A stretch of DNA of 47,211 nucleotides, taken from Bacillota bacterium (lineage in GTDB: Bacteria > Bacillota > Sulfobacillia > JAMDAP01 > JAJYMS01). Positions 35,516-44,105 of the stretch are shown here, one piece after another. The notes under the pieces were generated by a model. That model was not told where the DNA came from. It saw only the letters and a list, made by a program, of their open reading frames with translations, and made no database searches. Position numbers and translations under genes: made by a program. The first letter of the stretch is position 1; every line of letters begins with the position of its first letter. The stretch lies in the NCBI GenBank assembly GCA_021786825.1, contig JAJYMS010000236.1, positions 1 through 47,211 on the forward strand. Reading direction: 5' to 3'.

Positions 35516-36123
35516 CACATCCCGCCCCTCCATGCCAAGTATTGAATCAGTGGATCGGGAAAGAAAAGCCTGTCGGATCTCTTCGGATCCTTATACCGGG
35601 CTATTCGGTCTTGGATAAACCGATCAACATGCCTCAACGTCAAGCTCAGCCATGGGCCATCAAGCTTTCGCTCAGTGATAGTCATCTTCGATACAACGAG
35701 TCCCTCCCAGGCGACGGTCGCTTGGCGTCGTAATGCTTCAGCCAGCGGGCAGGCCTGATCTCTAGGAACTACACCCACGCGTAAAACAGCAGTTTGAAGC
35801 CTTGGAAGGGCGAATACACTTTGCTCCAATTCTCTGCGTAACGTCCCCGGACTTTGGGTACCCGTCTTGACCTCGACGATGACGACAGTAGTCCGTTGCA
35901 ATATCCCAAGGTTATCCAAAAGAAATGGGTCCCAATCGGATGCGAGTCCGCCGACCTCCTCATATACGTGGGGGAACCTCACCGCCAAGATGTCGGTATC
36001 AGCTGACGAGCCGCCGCGATTTCCAGCAGCGCGCAAATCTTCGTGGTGCAAAACGAAATTGGGCAACGGGAAAAAACCGTTCAAACGGAAATACCAGTAA
36101 GCAATTACTTCCCCGTAATTCAT
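35515..36123 (-). CDS. PD-(D/E)XK-like nuclease embedded in split pglX
   Basis: 202 residues. ADTDILAVRFPHVYEE supplies the acidic residue after a glycine/serine-rich loop, and TTVVIVEVKTG supplies the E-x-K on the next strand, about 60 residues later. With the N-terminal helix (MNYGEVIAYWYFRLNGFFP) this is the PD-(D/E)XK core arrangement. Predicted to cut or bind nucleic acid; the exact family is not recognised. The ATG at 36123 has GAAGGAGC upstream. Its stop overlaps the pglX-C start. The codon use and lower GC differ from the BREX genes on both sides, so it was probably acquired as cargo. Confidence 0.65.
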   Translation of the reverse strand: MNYGEVIAYWYFRLNGFFPLPNFVLHHEDLRAAGNRGGSSADTDILAVRFPHVYEEVGGLASDWDPFLLDNLGILQRTTVVIVEVKTGTQSPGTLRRELEQSVFALPRLQTAVLRVGVVPRDQACPLAEALRRQATVAWEGLVVSKMTITERKLDGPWLSLTLRHVDRFIQDRIARYKDPKRSDRLFFPDPLIQYLAWRGGM

Positions 36124-36443
36124 GCTCCTTCACCCCATGCGGTAAAGTATGGGCACCCGACTCCGGTCAAGAGGCGATCAACCTGTTCCCCTCACCCGGA
36201 CGCCGCCGAACAGGGCGACACACCTTCTCACCAAACTGCCCTTTGTCTCATACTGAAGCTGACCAGCGCGGACTCGTAGCCAACCTCCCAAGCTTTCCCG
36301 CCGAGGGTCCACCCACCTCGCGGTTCAGCCGCTGCACAATTAACGAAGGGCATCGAGGTCGCGTTCCGGTGTGATGGTTTCTCACGCGATCGCGACCTTT
36401 CAACACCGCATGTACCCGCTTGACACAGACCTTAGGCCCCAAT
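36124..36443 (-). other. Gap between the two embedded genes, with a nested hairpin
   Basis: About 320 bases without a convincing gene. AGGTCGCG at 36356-36363 pairs with CGCGACCT at 36391-36398, enclosing a smaller GTGA/TCAC stem. A smaller GCGG/CCGC stem lies just below. No T-tract follows the main stem on the minus strand, so this is not a standard terminator. A structured RNA or the decayed end of another gene is possible. Confidence 0.35.
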
Positions 36444-37274
36444 CTACGGCTCATCAATCCAGTCACTGACGCCCTTGAACCACATATCCGGCAGTAACTC
36501 CAAAGCCCAGTCTTTTCGCTTAAGAAGGAGCTTCGAGGACCCTAGGGCGTTTCCCAACTCAGAAATCTTATCACGAAGGCTGTTGACATCAGGATTCCGC
36601 CCGAATGCCAAGAGAAGGCGGCCTATCACCCAGCAAAACAGTCCAAATAATAACGTAATCCGAGAAGCTTTGAGCGGATCACAGGTTTGAGGACCTATGA
36701 GCACCGTCCCGATATAGCCGTCGCCTGTGGCTTTGGGGGCAGAGAGGTACGCAAGCTGCCACCCCTGAAGCTGCGGCGAATAGTGGGCATAGGGTTGAAC
36801 CGCCCGCGATAAGTTAGAGAAGAACTCTGTCCAAGGTTCATCCCACAGTCCACAGCCATACCGAGGCCAAACCTCTTGTTCCAGAAATGCTCGCACATCA
36901 CCGTTCGTAAGTCTACCATCTTTCCACTGCCTGAGAACCTCTGCCACAAGGCCTTGGTCCTGAAGCCCTACGTCAACAAGGGTCATGGCTTCAATGCACT
37001 GTCGAAGAAGCGAAACCGCTACGGCATGCCTTCCTTCCCTATTCGCGTTCATACTCTCCACAAGACAGTCCACCAAATGGTGCATGGCGCAAATGGGGAC
37101 CGTCCCAAGATCGGGGTCCTGCGGGAACGCCTCTTTCAACACGTTCATGCCCATTGAGACCAGTGGCGGTAGCAGGTGCTCGGCCAGTTTCAGCCATCTG
37201 GGAGTGCTGTATGCATCCGCACGGGATCGTCCCGTCAAGGCCTCCACCTCCTGGAATTCGGCGAAGCTGAGCAT
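36444..37274 (-). CDS. Unknown helical protein embedded in split pglX (HEPN-like?)
   Basis: 276 residues with no family I can name. Mostly alpha-helical: LKLAEHLLPPLVSMGMNVLK, HAVAVSLLRQCIEAMTLVDV, and a hydrophobic stretch ITLLFGLFCWVIGRLLLAFG near the C-terminus that could be buried or a single membrane helix. The LLRQCIEAM helix is reminiscent of DUF5677/HEPN-type proteins, but the diagnostic R-x4-6-H is not evident. The ATG at 37274 follows the pglX-N stop by a few bases with AGGTG upstream. The gene is clearly lower in GC than brxC and pglX-N. Together with the nuclease it forms a two-gene cassette. Confidence 0.6.
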   Translation of the reverse strand: MLSFAEFQEVEALTGRSRADAYSTPRWLKLAEHLLPPLVSMGMNVLKEAFPQDPDLGTVPICAMHHLVDCLVESMNANREGRHAVAVSLLRQCIEAMTLVDVGLQDQGLVAEVLRQWKDGRLTNGDVRAFLEQEVWPRYGCGLWDEPWTEFFSNLSRAVQPYAHYSPQLQGWQLAYLSAPKATGDGYIGTVLIGPQTCDPLKASRITLLFGLFCWVIGRLLLAFGRNPDVNSLRDKISELGNALGSSKLLLKRKDWALELLPDMWFKGVSDWIDEP

Positions 37275-37278
37275 GCCA

Positions 37279-39117
37279 TTACACCTGAACGCACCCGTTG
37301 CGCGCCACATACGCCGCCGTCTCCACCATGGCCGTGTCCAGCACCCCGGCCCCCAGATCCGCTAGAATGGTTAATTCCGCCTTTTTTAGAATAACCTCCT
37401 CCCGCCACTTCTGGAAAGAGGACAGGAAGAATCCTGTTCGCGACGTGATGGCGCCCAGGTAGCCGCCCGGCTCCAGCAGTTCCAGGCCCCGTTCCACGAA
37501 AACGGCGTAGACGTCGTTCTTGGTGAGAGGATAGTCCTCCTCCAGATACTGCTTTGCCCGCGGGGTCGGGTCGCCGAAGGGGGGATTCATCACCACCACG
37601 TCATAGGGTTGCCGGAGGAGGTCGATAAAGTGGAGACCCTGCTCTACATCCCCGGCAAAGAGCCGGCGAAGATACCCACGTCCGTTCTCCACCTGTTGCA
37701 CGTACGCACGGAGGGCCATTATCACCTTTTCTTCCGCCCGTGCCCAGAAGCCCTCTCGCAACGGCGCGATGGTGGGAAGGTCGGCGCCCTCGCGGTGCAT
37801 AGCTTCCCGGATGGCCTTGTCGATCTGGCTTTCTGCCCGCAAGAGAGAACCCAGCTCGCCGGCGCCGCGCAGAGCCTCGAACGCCCTCTGGATCACCGGT
37901 CGCAGCTCTGACGGCTCGAAGCCGGCAACGAATTCGGCCCGCAGGTCGGCCTCCCCCGGCATCGGCTCGGCGCACACAACGTTCACGCGGCGGACGGGAG
38001 CTTCCGGGCGGTGCTTCTTTGCCTTGAGGTAGAGGGTCAAGGCCGCGATCTGTACCGCCCGCAGGTCGATGTCGATGCCGTAGAGGTTGTGCTCCAGGAT
38101 CAGGCCGGGGATGGCGCGGCGGAAGTCGTCTTCCAAGGGGAAGTCAAGGCGCAGTGCCTCGCCCTCCTCGGGATCGGCGTAGGTCTCCTCGTAGATGATG
38201 GCCAGCAGGTCAAAGGAGTAAAGCAGGAAGTGACCGCTGCCGCAGGCCGGGTCTAGGACGCGGATCTGCCGTGGATCCTTCCGTTCCCTTTTCCGCACTG
38301 CCTCCCCGGGCCGGCGCACCATGTAGGCGCACGTGTCGACCAGCCGCGTGTCGCGGTGCATCTCGTACCACAGTCGGCCCAGGGTGTTGTCGACCAGGAA
38401 CCGTACGACGTAGTCCGGGGTGTAGAACTGGTTGCGAAACGCCATCTCCTCGGCGTTGCGCGGCGCCGGGCTCTCCTTCCGCGCCTTCTCCCGCTGCTCC
38501 TTGGGCGTGAAGTACTGGTAGATCCAGCCCAGGGTCTCGTCCTCGCCCCAGATGCCGGCCAGCTTCTCATCATTCAGCAGGCGCAGGGTCTCCCCGAGCG
38601 TTGCCGGCCGCGGAAAGATGTGCGAGTGGGGCAGGCTGCGGTCGAAGAGCGGGCGCAGTTCCATCGCTGCATCATCGCAGAGCAACTCCAGGTAACGCCG
38701 GTAACCGCCGTCGGGGTAACTGCGGCAGACCTCCTCGCAGGCGCGCTGGAAAGCCTTGAACCCGCCCGAATCCGGACCGCGGGCCACCGACTCGCGAATC
38801 AGGCCACGGGCCTCCATCATCCGTAGGGCTGCCAGCCGGTTGAGCCAGGTAAAGGCCGTTTCCCGCACGAACCGTTCCACGGCCTCCCGCAGCGGGACAC
38901 CGCCCGCCCACTCGTGCTTAAGGGCCGCCTCGATCTCCCTGCGGCGCCGTCCTAGGACTGGGTCAGCGCGCAGGGTGGCCATGGTCTCCGCCGGCTGAAT
39001 GGAGCCATCGTCCGAGATGCCGTAAGCCCCCTCCAGTTGCCGGCGGATGTCCTCCTCCAACACCCGGCGGGTCGCCGCCACCATTTTTCGAATCTCGTTG
39101 CGAACCGCCTTGTCCAT
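37279..39117 (-). CDS. pglX: PglX N-terminal polypeptide (adenine methyltransferase core)
   Basis: 612 residues, about half the length of a normal type 1 PglX. An N-terminal helical domain is followed by MAFRNQFYTPDYVVRFLVDN, the SAM motif VLDPACGSGHFLLYSFDLL (about residue 291), YGIDIDLRAVQIAALTLYLK and the catalytic VVMNPPFGDP (about 511). It then reads ADLGAGVLDTAMVETAAYVA and stops at TAA 37279, exactly where the recognition half should begin. PglX methylates host DNA at the N6 of adenine. The ATG at 39117 shares one base with the brxC stop (TGATG). All catalytic motifs are intact, so activity together with the separate C-terminal chain is possible. Confidence 0.92.
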   Translation of the reverse strand: MDKAVRNEIRKMVAATRRVLEEDIRRQLEGAYGISDDGSIQPAETMATLRADPVLGRRRREIEAALKHEWAGGVPLREAVERFVRETAFTWLNRLAALRMMEARGLIRESVARGPDSGGFKAFQRACEEVCRSYPDGGYRRYLELLCDDAAMELRPLFDRSLPHSHIFPRPATLGETLRLLNDEKLAGIWGEDETLGWIYQYFTPKEQREKARKESPAPRNAEEMAFRNQFYTPDYVVRFLVDNTLGRLWYEMHRDTRLVDTCAYMVRRPGEAVRKRERKDPRQIRVLDPACGSGHFLLYSFDLLAIIYEETYADPEEGEALRLDFPLEDDFRRAIPGLILEHNLYGIDIDLRAVQIAALTLYLKAKKHRPEAPVRRVNVVCAEPMPGEADLRAEFVAGFEPSELRPVIQRAFEALRGAGELGSLLRAESQIDKAIREAMHREGADLPTIAPLREGFWARAEEKVIMALRAYVQQVENGRGYLRRLFAGDVEQGLHFIDLLRQPYDVVVMNPPFGDPTPRAKQYLEEDYPLTKNDVYAVFVERGLELLEPGGYLGAITSRTGFFLSSFQKWREEVILKKAELTILADLGAGVLDTAMVETAAYVARNGCVQV

Positions 39118-42100
39118 CACTCGATGACCACTCGCGCGCCCTCGCTCAGAAGCTTCAGGCAGTGCTCTCGCAGCCGGGCCAGGGCCTCCTCCAGGTCCAC
39201 GGACGAGGTGATCGAACCGTCGAAGAACCGCCGTGCCACCACGCGCTCCACCCGCTCTTGCGGCGCCGCCAGCCGCTCCAACTCGGCCAGCGCCTGGCGG
39301 AGCAACCCGTCCACCGCCGCCAGGTCCGCTTCCATCTGGTCGATGGACGGCTGGAAAGCGAGGTCGCCTGTCGCGGACGCTGCCCCCTCTTCCCCGACGC
39401 GGGCTTCCAGCGGGGTGATGACCCGCCGCCGCGCCTCTTCGGACAGGCCCTCCCACTCCGGGCGGCCCTGAGCCTCGTCGATGGCCCGGCGGTAGGCTTC
39501 GGAACGGCGTTGGTGCAACTCCGCATAGAACCGGCGGTAGGCAGTCTCTACCGCCTGCAGGTCGGCGGCGATCTCAGGCAGGCGATCATAAAAGGTCGCG
39601 GCCTCCAGGTTCGCCCCCAGCCGGTCTGCCGTTTCGTGCACAGGATCATCCGGGGCCAGGCGTCGGGCCAGGGCTGGCCAAGCCTGTACGAAAGCCCGCC
39701 GTGCTCGACGGAGTGTCTCCAGGTTGCCCTCCGACGTCGCCGCCTGCAGCCGGTCGGCCTCCCGCAGGCCCGCGATGATCGCCTCTCCCTGTTCGGCGAA
39801 GGTCTTTACAGCGTCGTCGGATGTGCTTTCAGCGATGCCCCGGAGCGTGGCCAGCAACTCACCCACGGGTTCGGCCCGGGGCAGCCGGTGGGCGGTCAGC
39901 CGCTCCCTAAGAGAGGCCAGGCGTTCCCGCTCCCGCTCGAAGCAGCGGCGCAAGGCGTCGGCGATGGCCCCCTCCTCGGGCAGATCAAGCCGCTCGCCGC
40001 TCAACTGCTCGTAGAGCCGCACTGCCCGCGTCAGGTCCTTCAACATGGTCCCCTGGCGCGGTCGGAAGGTTGCCGCCCTGAAGGCCGGGACCTTGCCAAA
40101 GGCCTCCCGTGCCCCCGGGTCTGATTGACTGCGAGCGCGCCTCCCTTGCAGGGACAACTCCAGCGCTCCACCCCGGAAGAGAGCCGCGGTGATGAGTATC
40201 AGCACGTCCGCCTCCCAGCCGTAGCCGAAGCCCCTGAACCGGTTCTCCAGTTGCTTGCCCGTGACGCTGTCGCCGTAAGCGTCCTGCTGCCTGATGAACT
40301 CGAGCACCTCCCGGGCCGGAGCCGCGTCGAGGGCGATGGTAGACTGGCCCCCCTGCTGCACCACCAGGCCCAGCCGCCCCTCCCCCTCGTAGCAAACTGG
40401 GGGAAGACCGTTCAGGTTGGCGGCGGCCAGCAGCGCCTCCGCCTCGTTTCCCCTCACCCGCACCGCTGCCAGGTCGAATTTGGGGTAGACCTCTGGTACT
40501 ACAATCTCCAGCAGTCGCCGCACCACCTCGGGCAGTTCACGGCCGAGGCCCGCTGCGGGGCGCTCCACTCCCCGGAAGTACGTCTTCCCGGCCAGCAGGA
40601 CATCGCGCAAGCGGACGCGCAAGTCCCGGCGGAGATTGTCCCGGCGGAGCTTTTCGTCCCCCAGGAGCCGCGGATCAACCAGCCGGGTGCTGTCCCGTTC
40701 GTAGCGCTGGACCATCATCTCCGACCGGTGGTACTCCCGCCCAAGGCGCTCGACCTCGTCGGTCGCCTCGGCCACCCAGTAGATGTGCTGCTCTTTCGTC
40801 CGGCTCTCCTCGCGAACCCTCCGGCAGGCTTCCTCGAACGCGGCCCGCTCGTCCTCCAACACCACGAACAGGGGAATATCCCCCTCCCTGCCCGTCGCCT
40901 CGCCGTTGACGTTCAGGGCGGCGCTGAAGTTGCGCACGTCGCGGTGGCGATAGGCGGGCAGGTCGCCAAACAGTTGCCCGGCAACCTCCCGCAAGAGGCG
41001 GAACTTCTCGGCCGGCTTTGGCTCGGGCAATCTTTGACGCTCCGTCTCCCATTGTTTGCCTTCGACGGACAGTAACGTATAACCCTTTTCCGTCAGCTTG
41101 GCCCGCTGGTTGTCCACCAAGATACCCAGGGCCTCACCAACCTCCGCCAGCAGCGACGGCGAGGCGACCCGCGGGTAGAGGACGGCGGCAACGTTCTCAG
41201 CGCTCCGCGGTAGCTTGTCCTCGAACTCCAACAGGCAAAGAGCCTTGGCCACCTTGGGCACCAGCGGCTTCTCCGCACCCCAAACGCCCTCGATCTCCCC
41301 GATGTCTCGACGCCGCTCCGAAGCCACGTTGGTGTCCAGTAAGTCGTATACCCGATCCAGGGTGACAAGGGTGCCAATCTCCTGCTCCCCAAGGGCAACC
41401 TTAGGGTGGATGATCATCTGCTGGGCCAGCTTGATAATCGTTCGGTTGCTTCCTCCAACGTGGCGGCTGGCCCCCGGCTGCCGGCGCAGCCCAGAGACGA
41501 CGTCGATGACGAGGTCCACCTGATAGGGCAGGAACGGGTACAAGCGGGCGAAGGAGTCCGCATCCAGTTCTCCCGGCCGGCGGGGACCGCGGGTGTGGGT
41601 GTGGGTTGCCAGGGCCCCTTTGTAAGCATCGTACAGTTTCCGCAGCTCGGCTTCCGCCTCCGGCTTCTTGAGCAGGACGCGCCTGGACGCAACGTCGGAG
41701 ATGTCGGCGGGGGACATATCGATCTGGGTGGCGAAACGGTCCTTCAGGCGGGCCAGTTCGATGGCCCGGCCCTCCAGGCTGTCCACCACCTCGTCCAGCT
41801 TCTCCTGGGAGGTGACGACTAGCCAGGCCCATCCCTTCCCCGCCCGGCCCAAGGCTTCAACAACCCCCTGCAGGTCCAGCATTTTCCGCACGCTGCGGGA
41901 GACGTATTGCCCCACCTCGTCGACAACAAAGACGATCCGCCGCCCGGGCCGCCGCCGGTGCACCAGCTCCAGTACCCGCTCCGCAAAGCGGTTGGCCGTG
42001 ATGTCGATGCGTCGCGGCGTTTTAGCCCAGCTATCCGGCTGAGGATAGGTGGACGGGTCGATCTCGTGCATGACAGCGCTGGCCTCGTTGAGGACCAGGG

Positions 42101-42713
42101 CGGGCCCCAGCCGTTTGCGCTGATCCCAGTCCTGCCGGTAGCGGACTTGGAATCGCTCCATGAATTCCCCCAGCCGCTTATCCGCCTCCAGGCTGATTTC
42201 CAGTTCGGCCAGCTCCAGGTCGTCGGAGTACCCCAGTTCCCTCAAAAAGGCCCGGTACATGATCTCCGTGAGCATCTCCGAACCGCTCTTGACCCCCCGG
42301 TCCTTGGCTACGTCAAAAATGACCGCGGTCGTGGGAATGCGCTGGTGGATGACGCCCAGCAGGGCGCGGATGCGGTCGTCGGCAGCCCGTGCGGCGAAGA
42401 TGTCCGCCGCGGGGCGTCCCTTCACCGACCGGTTCTCCAAGATGTAGCCCAGGGTCTTGGAGAAGCTGGACTTGCCCGATCCAAAGAAGCCCGAAACCCA
42501 GACGCCGATCCCCTCGTGGGGCTTGTTTGGCGTCTCCGCGTAAAGCTCCAGCACCTCGCGGTACCCTTCCACCAGGGATGGCGTGACGACGTATTCGCTC
42601 AGTTCGGCAAGAACGTCGTCTTCGTTGGTCTGGTCGACCTTGACGATCTCCTCTATCCGGCGTCCGATGTCCCCCTGGAAAAGGTCGCGAATCCGGGTTA
42701 ACGCCTTCGCCAT
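39117..42713 (-). CDS. brxC: BREX protein BrxC (large P-loop ATPase)
   Basis: 1198 residues, the typical size. IEEIVKVDQTNEDDVLAELS at the N-terminus, Walker A in VWVSGFFGSGKSSFSKTLGY (about residues 75-82) and Walker B in RRIVFVVDEVGQYVSRSVRK (about 265) define BrxC/PglY. A long C-terminal half is rich in charged coiled-coil-like helices. BrxC is an ORC/Cdc6-like ATPase essential for type 1 BREX. The ATG at 42713 has AGGAGGAC upstream; an earlier in-frame start would overlap brxB more deeply and is less likely. Confidence 0.95.
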   Translation of the reverse strand: MAKALTRIRDLFQGDIGRRIEEIVKVDQTNEDDVLAELSEYVVTPSLVEGYREVLELYAETPNKPHEGIGVWVSGFFGSGKSSFSKTLGYILENRSVKGRPAADIFAARAADDRIRALLGVIHQRIPTTAVIFDVAKDRGVKSGSEMLTEIMYRAFLRELGYSDDLELAELEISLEADKRLGEFMERFQVRYRQDWDQRKRLGPALVLNEASAVMHEIDPSTYPQPDSWAKTPRRIDITANRFAERVLELVHRRRPGRRIVFVVDEVGQYVSRSVRKMLDLQGVVEALGRAGKGWAWLVVTSQEKLDEVVDSLEGRAIELARLKDRFATQIDMSPADISDVASRRVLLKKPEAEAELRKLYDAYKGALATHTHTRGPRRPGELDADSFARLYPFLPYQVDLVIDVVSGLRRQPGASRHVGGSNRTIIKLAQQMIIHPKVALGEQEIGTLVTLDRVYDLLDTNVASERRRDIGEIEGVWGAEKPLVPKVAKALCLLEFEDKLPRSAENVAAVLYPRVASPSLLAEVGEALGILVDNQRAKLTEKGYTLLSVEGKQWETERQRLPEPKPAEKFRLLREVAGQLFGDLPAYRHRDVRNFSAALNVNGEATGREGDIPLFVVLEDERAAFEEACRRVREESRTKEQHIYWVAEATDEVERLGREYHRSEMMVQRYERDSTRLVDPRLLGDEKLRRDNLRRDLRVRLRDVLLAGKTYFRGVERPAAGLGRELPEVVRRLLEIVVPEVYPKFDLAAVRVRGNEAEALLAAANLNGLPPVCYEGEGRLGLVVQQGGQSTIALDAAPAREVLEFIRQQDAYGDSVTGKQLENRFRGFGYGWEADVLILITAALFRGGALELSLQGRRARSQSDPGAREAFGKVPAFRAATFRPRQGTMLKDLTRAVRLYEQLSGERLDLPEEGAIADALRRCFERERERLASLRERLTAHRLPRAEPVGELLATLRGIAESTSDDAVKTFAEQGEAIIAGLREADRLQAATSEGNLETLRRARRAFVQAWPALARRLAPDDPVHETADRLGANLEAATFYDRLPEIAADLQAVETAYRRFYAELHQRRSEAYRRAIDEAQGRPEWEGLSEEARRRVITPLEARVGEEGAASATGDLAFQPSIDQMEADLAAVDGLLRQALAELERLAAPQERVERVVARRFFDGSITSSVDLEEALARLREHCLKLLSEGARVVIE

Positions 42714-42741
42714 CCCGCCGTCCTCCTCAGCCGCTTCTTCC

Positions 42742-43296
42742 TCAGTAGATCTTGGGGCGGTAATTGTGCTCGGCCTCACAGACCGCCATGAACCGTAGGC
42801 CCACGGCGCCCTCCAGCGTCCCGGGATAGAAGAGCACGATGGGCACGTCCAGCCGGCCCATCAGGTTCTCCAGCAGCGCCGACGTCCGGAAGACCGGGAA
42901 GAGGTCGCCGGCACGGGTGAGCAATCCAACCGAATTCTTCGGGTCAAGGCCGATCAGCCGCTCAAACACCTTCTCGTCCAGCGGTCGGACCTCGGTAAGA
43001 ATGCGATGAACGGTGTCGATGGCTCGCTCGACGCCGTGCTCCTCCTCGGCTCTGAACAACCCCTGCAGGCCCTCCTCACCACCGAGGACCTCCTCGAGCG
43101 CCTCGAACATCAAGGAGACAAGGGACACCTCCCGCACCTGCCGTCCCTGCCGCCCCAGCCGGGTGGTCAGCGCCCGGATCTCCGCCCGCATTTCGAATTC
43201 CTCTTCCGGGTTATACCGAAAGATGGCGAAAGGCATGTCATGATAGGCGCTGATCCGCAGCTCGGGCGAGAGCAGGTGGGTTTCAAGCTCCTGCAT
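42742..43296 (-). CDS. brxB: BREX protein BrxB (DUF1788)
   Basis: About 184 residues. LETHLLSPELRISAYHDMPF, AIFRYNPEEEFEMRAEI, then LRFMAVCEAEHNYRPKIY at the end fit DUF1788, the BrxB family, whose C-terminal Y-R-x-K-I-x-end is characteristic. BrxB bridges PglZ and other subunits in type 1 BREX. The ATG at 43296 is chosen for agreement with the family N-terminus; starts up to 43353 would add 19 residues. It overlaps the end of brxA. Confidence 0.9.
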   Translation of the reverse strand: MQELETHLLSPELRISAYHDMPFAIFRYNPEEEFEMRAEIRALTTRLGRQGRQVREVSLVSLMFEALEEVLGGEEGLQGLFRAEEEHGVERAIDTVHRILTEVRPLDEKVFERLIGLDPKNSVGLLTRAGDLFPVFRTSALLENLMGRLDVPIVLFYPGTLEGAVGLRFMAVCEAEHNYRPKIY

Positions 43297-44104
43297 CCGC
43301 TCTTTCAACGAGCGCGTCAACGGCTTCGCAAAGGTCGGCGTATCGCCAGTCAATGCGTTTCACCCCCCCGGCTGTGTAATAACCCAGGTATTCCCGCTGG
43401 TGGGCGTCCAGGAACGAGCGCTCCACCGCCTCCTCGTTCAGAAGGAAGAGGCGCCAATCGGGATGTTCAACCACCCTGGCGCTGGACGCCACCTTGCCCT
43501 TAAGGTGGTAGGCGACATAGATAAACACGGCGAAGGGCAGGTGGACGGGCGCGAACCGCTTCTTCGCCGCCCCCTGCAGCAGGCCCCCCTCCCGGCAGAC
43601 CGTCAGCAAACCGCGACCCACCTTGGTACGCGCACAAGATGTCCATTCCCCGGGGATGGGCCCCTGACTCACCAGTCTCTCCACATAAGCCTCGCCGTCC
43701 GCCGTACCCACTTGATAACGCCCGCTTCGCCAAAGGTCATACAGACGTTCGGTAACGAAGTCGTAGAGCAGATCGTCTCCAAGCGCTGTGTGGTAGAAAA
43801 CGATCCGGTTCATGACCCCCTCCGGCGCGCCGGCCACGAGCAACTTGCGGGCACACTCCGCTTGTGGCACCTCGGGCGAAAAGAACCGGGCCATGAACGC
43901 CCGCCTCATAACATCCGCCGCCCGCGCCCTGGTTACCTTACCCAGCAGGTTCCCCTCAACGGCCTGGCGGCGGAAATCATCCGGATCCGTGCCGGGCTGC
44001 CACTCTCGTAACAGCGCCCGGCATTCCTCAAACATGGCGCCCTTGGTGATGTTCCGGGTATAGCGGCGCAAACCCGGTCTCTTATCCCTTTCCCTGGGCT
44101 CCAC
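43283..44104 (-). CDS. brxA: BREX protein BrxA (DUF1819)
   Basis: About 273 residues from the GTG at 44104, which follows the brxE stop by one base; a TTG at 44071 (MRRYTRNITKG) is an alternative. YTRNITKGAMFEECRALLRE at the start, VTRARAADVMRRAFMARFFS and ALGDDLLYDFVTERLYDLW match DUF1819/BrxA, a small DNA-binding winged-helix protein related to NusB in fold. It is part of the ordered brxA-brxB-brxC module. Confidence 0.9.
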   Translation of the reverse strand: MEPRERDKRPGLRRYTRNITKGAMFEECRALLREWQPGTDPDDFRRQAVEGNLLGKVTRARAADVMRRAFMARFFSPEVPQAECARKLLVAGAPEGVMNRIVFYHTALGDDLLYDFVTERLYDLWRSGRYQVGTADGEAYVERLVSQGPIPGEWTSCARTKVGRGLLTVCREGGLLQGAAKKRFAPVHLPFAVFIYVAYHLKGKVASSARVVEHPDWRLFLLNEEAVERSFLDAHQREYLGYYTAGGVKRIDWRYADLCEAVDALVERADAGA

Positions 44105-44105
44105 T

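Noticed and set aside
36248-36466. 72-residue minus-strand open frame between the cassette genes
   Set aside because: Overlaps the hairpin region and the start of its neighbour, with arginine-rich sequence and no family pattern.
35510-37285. Target-site duplication of a transposon around the pglX cassette (TGTGATGGC / TGTAATGGC)
   Set aside because: The 8-of-9 match overlaps start and stop signals and could be chance; no terminal inverted repeats or transposase were found.
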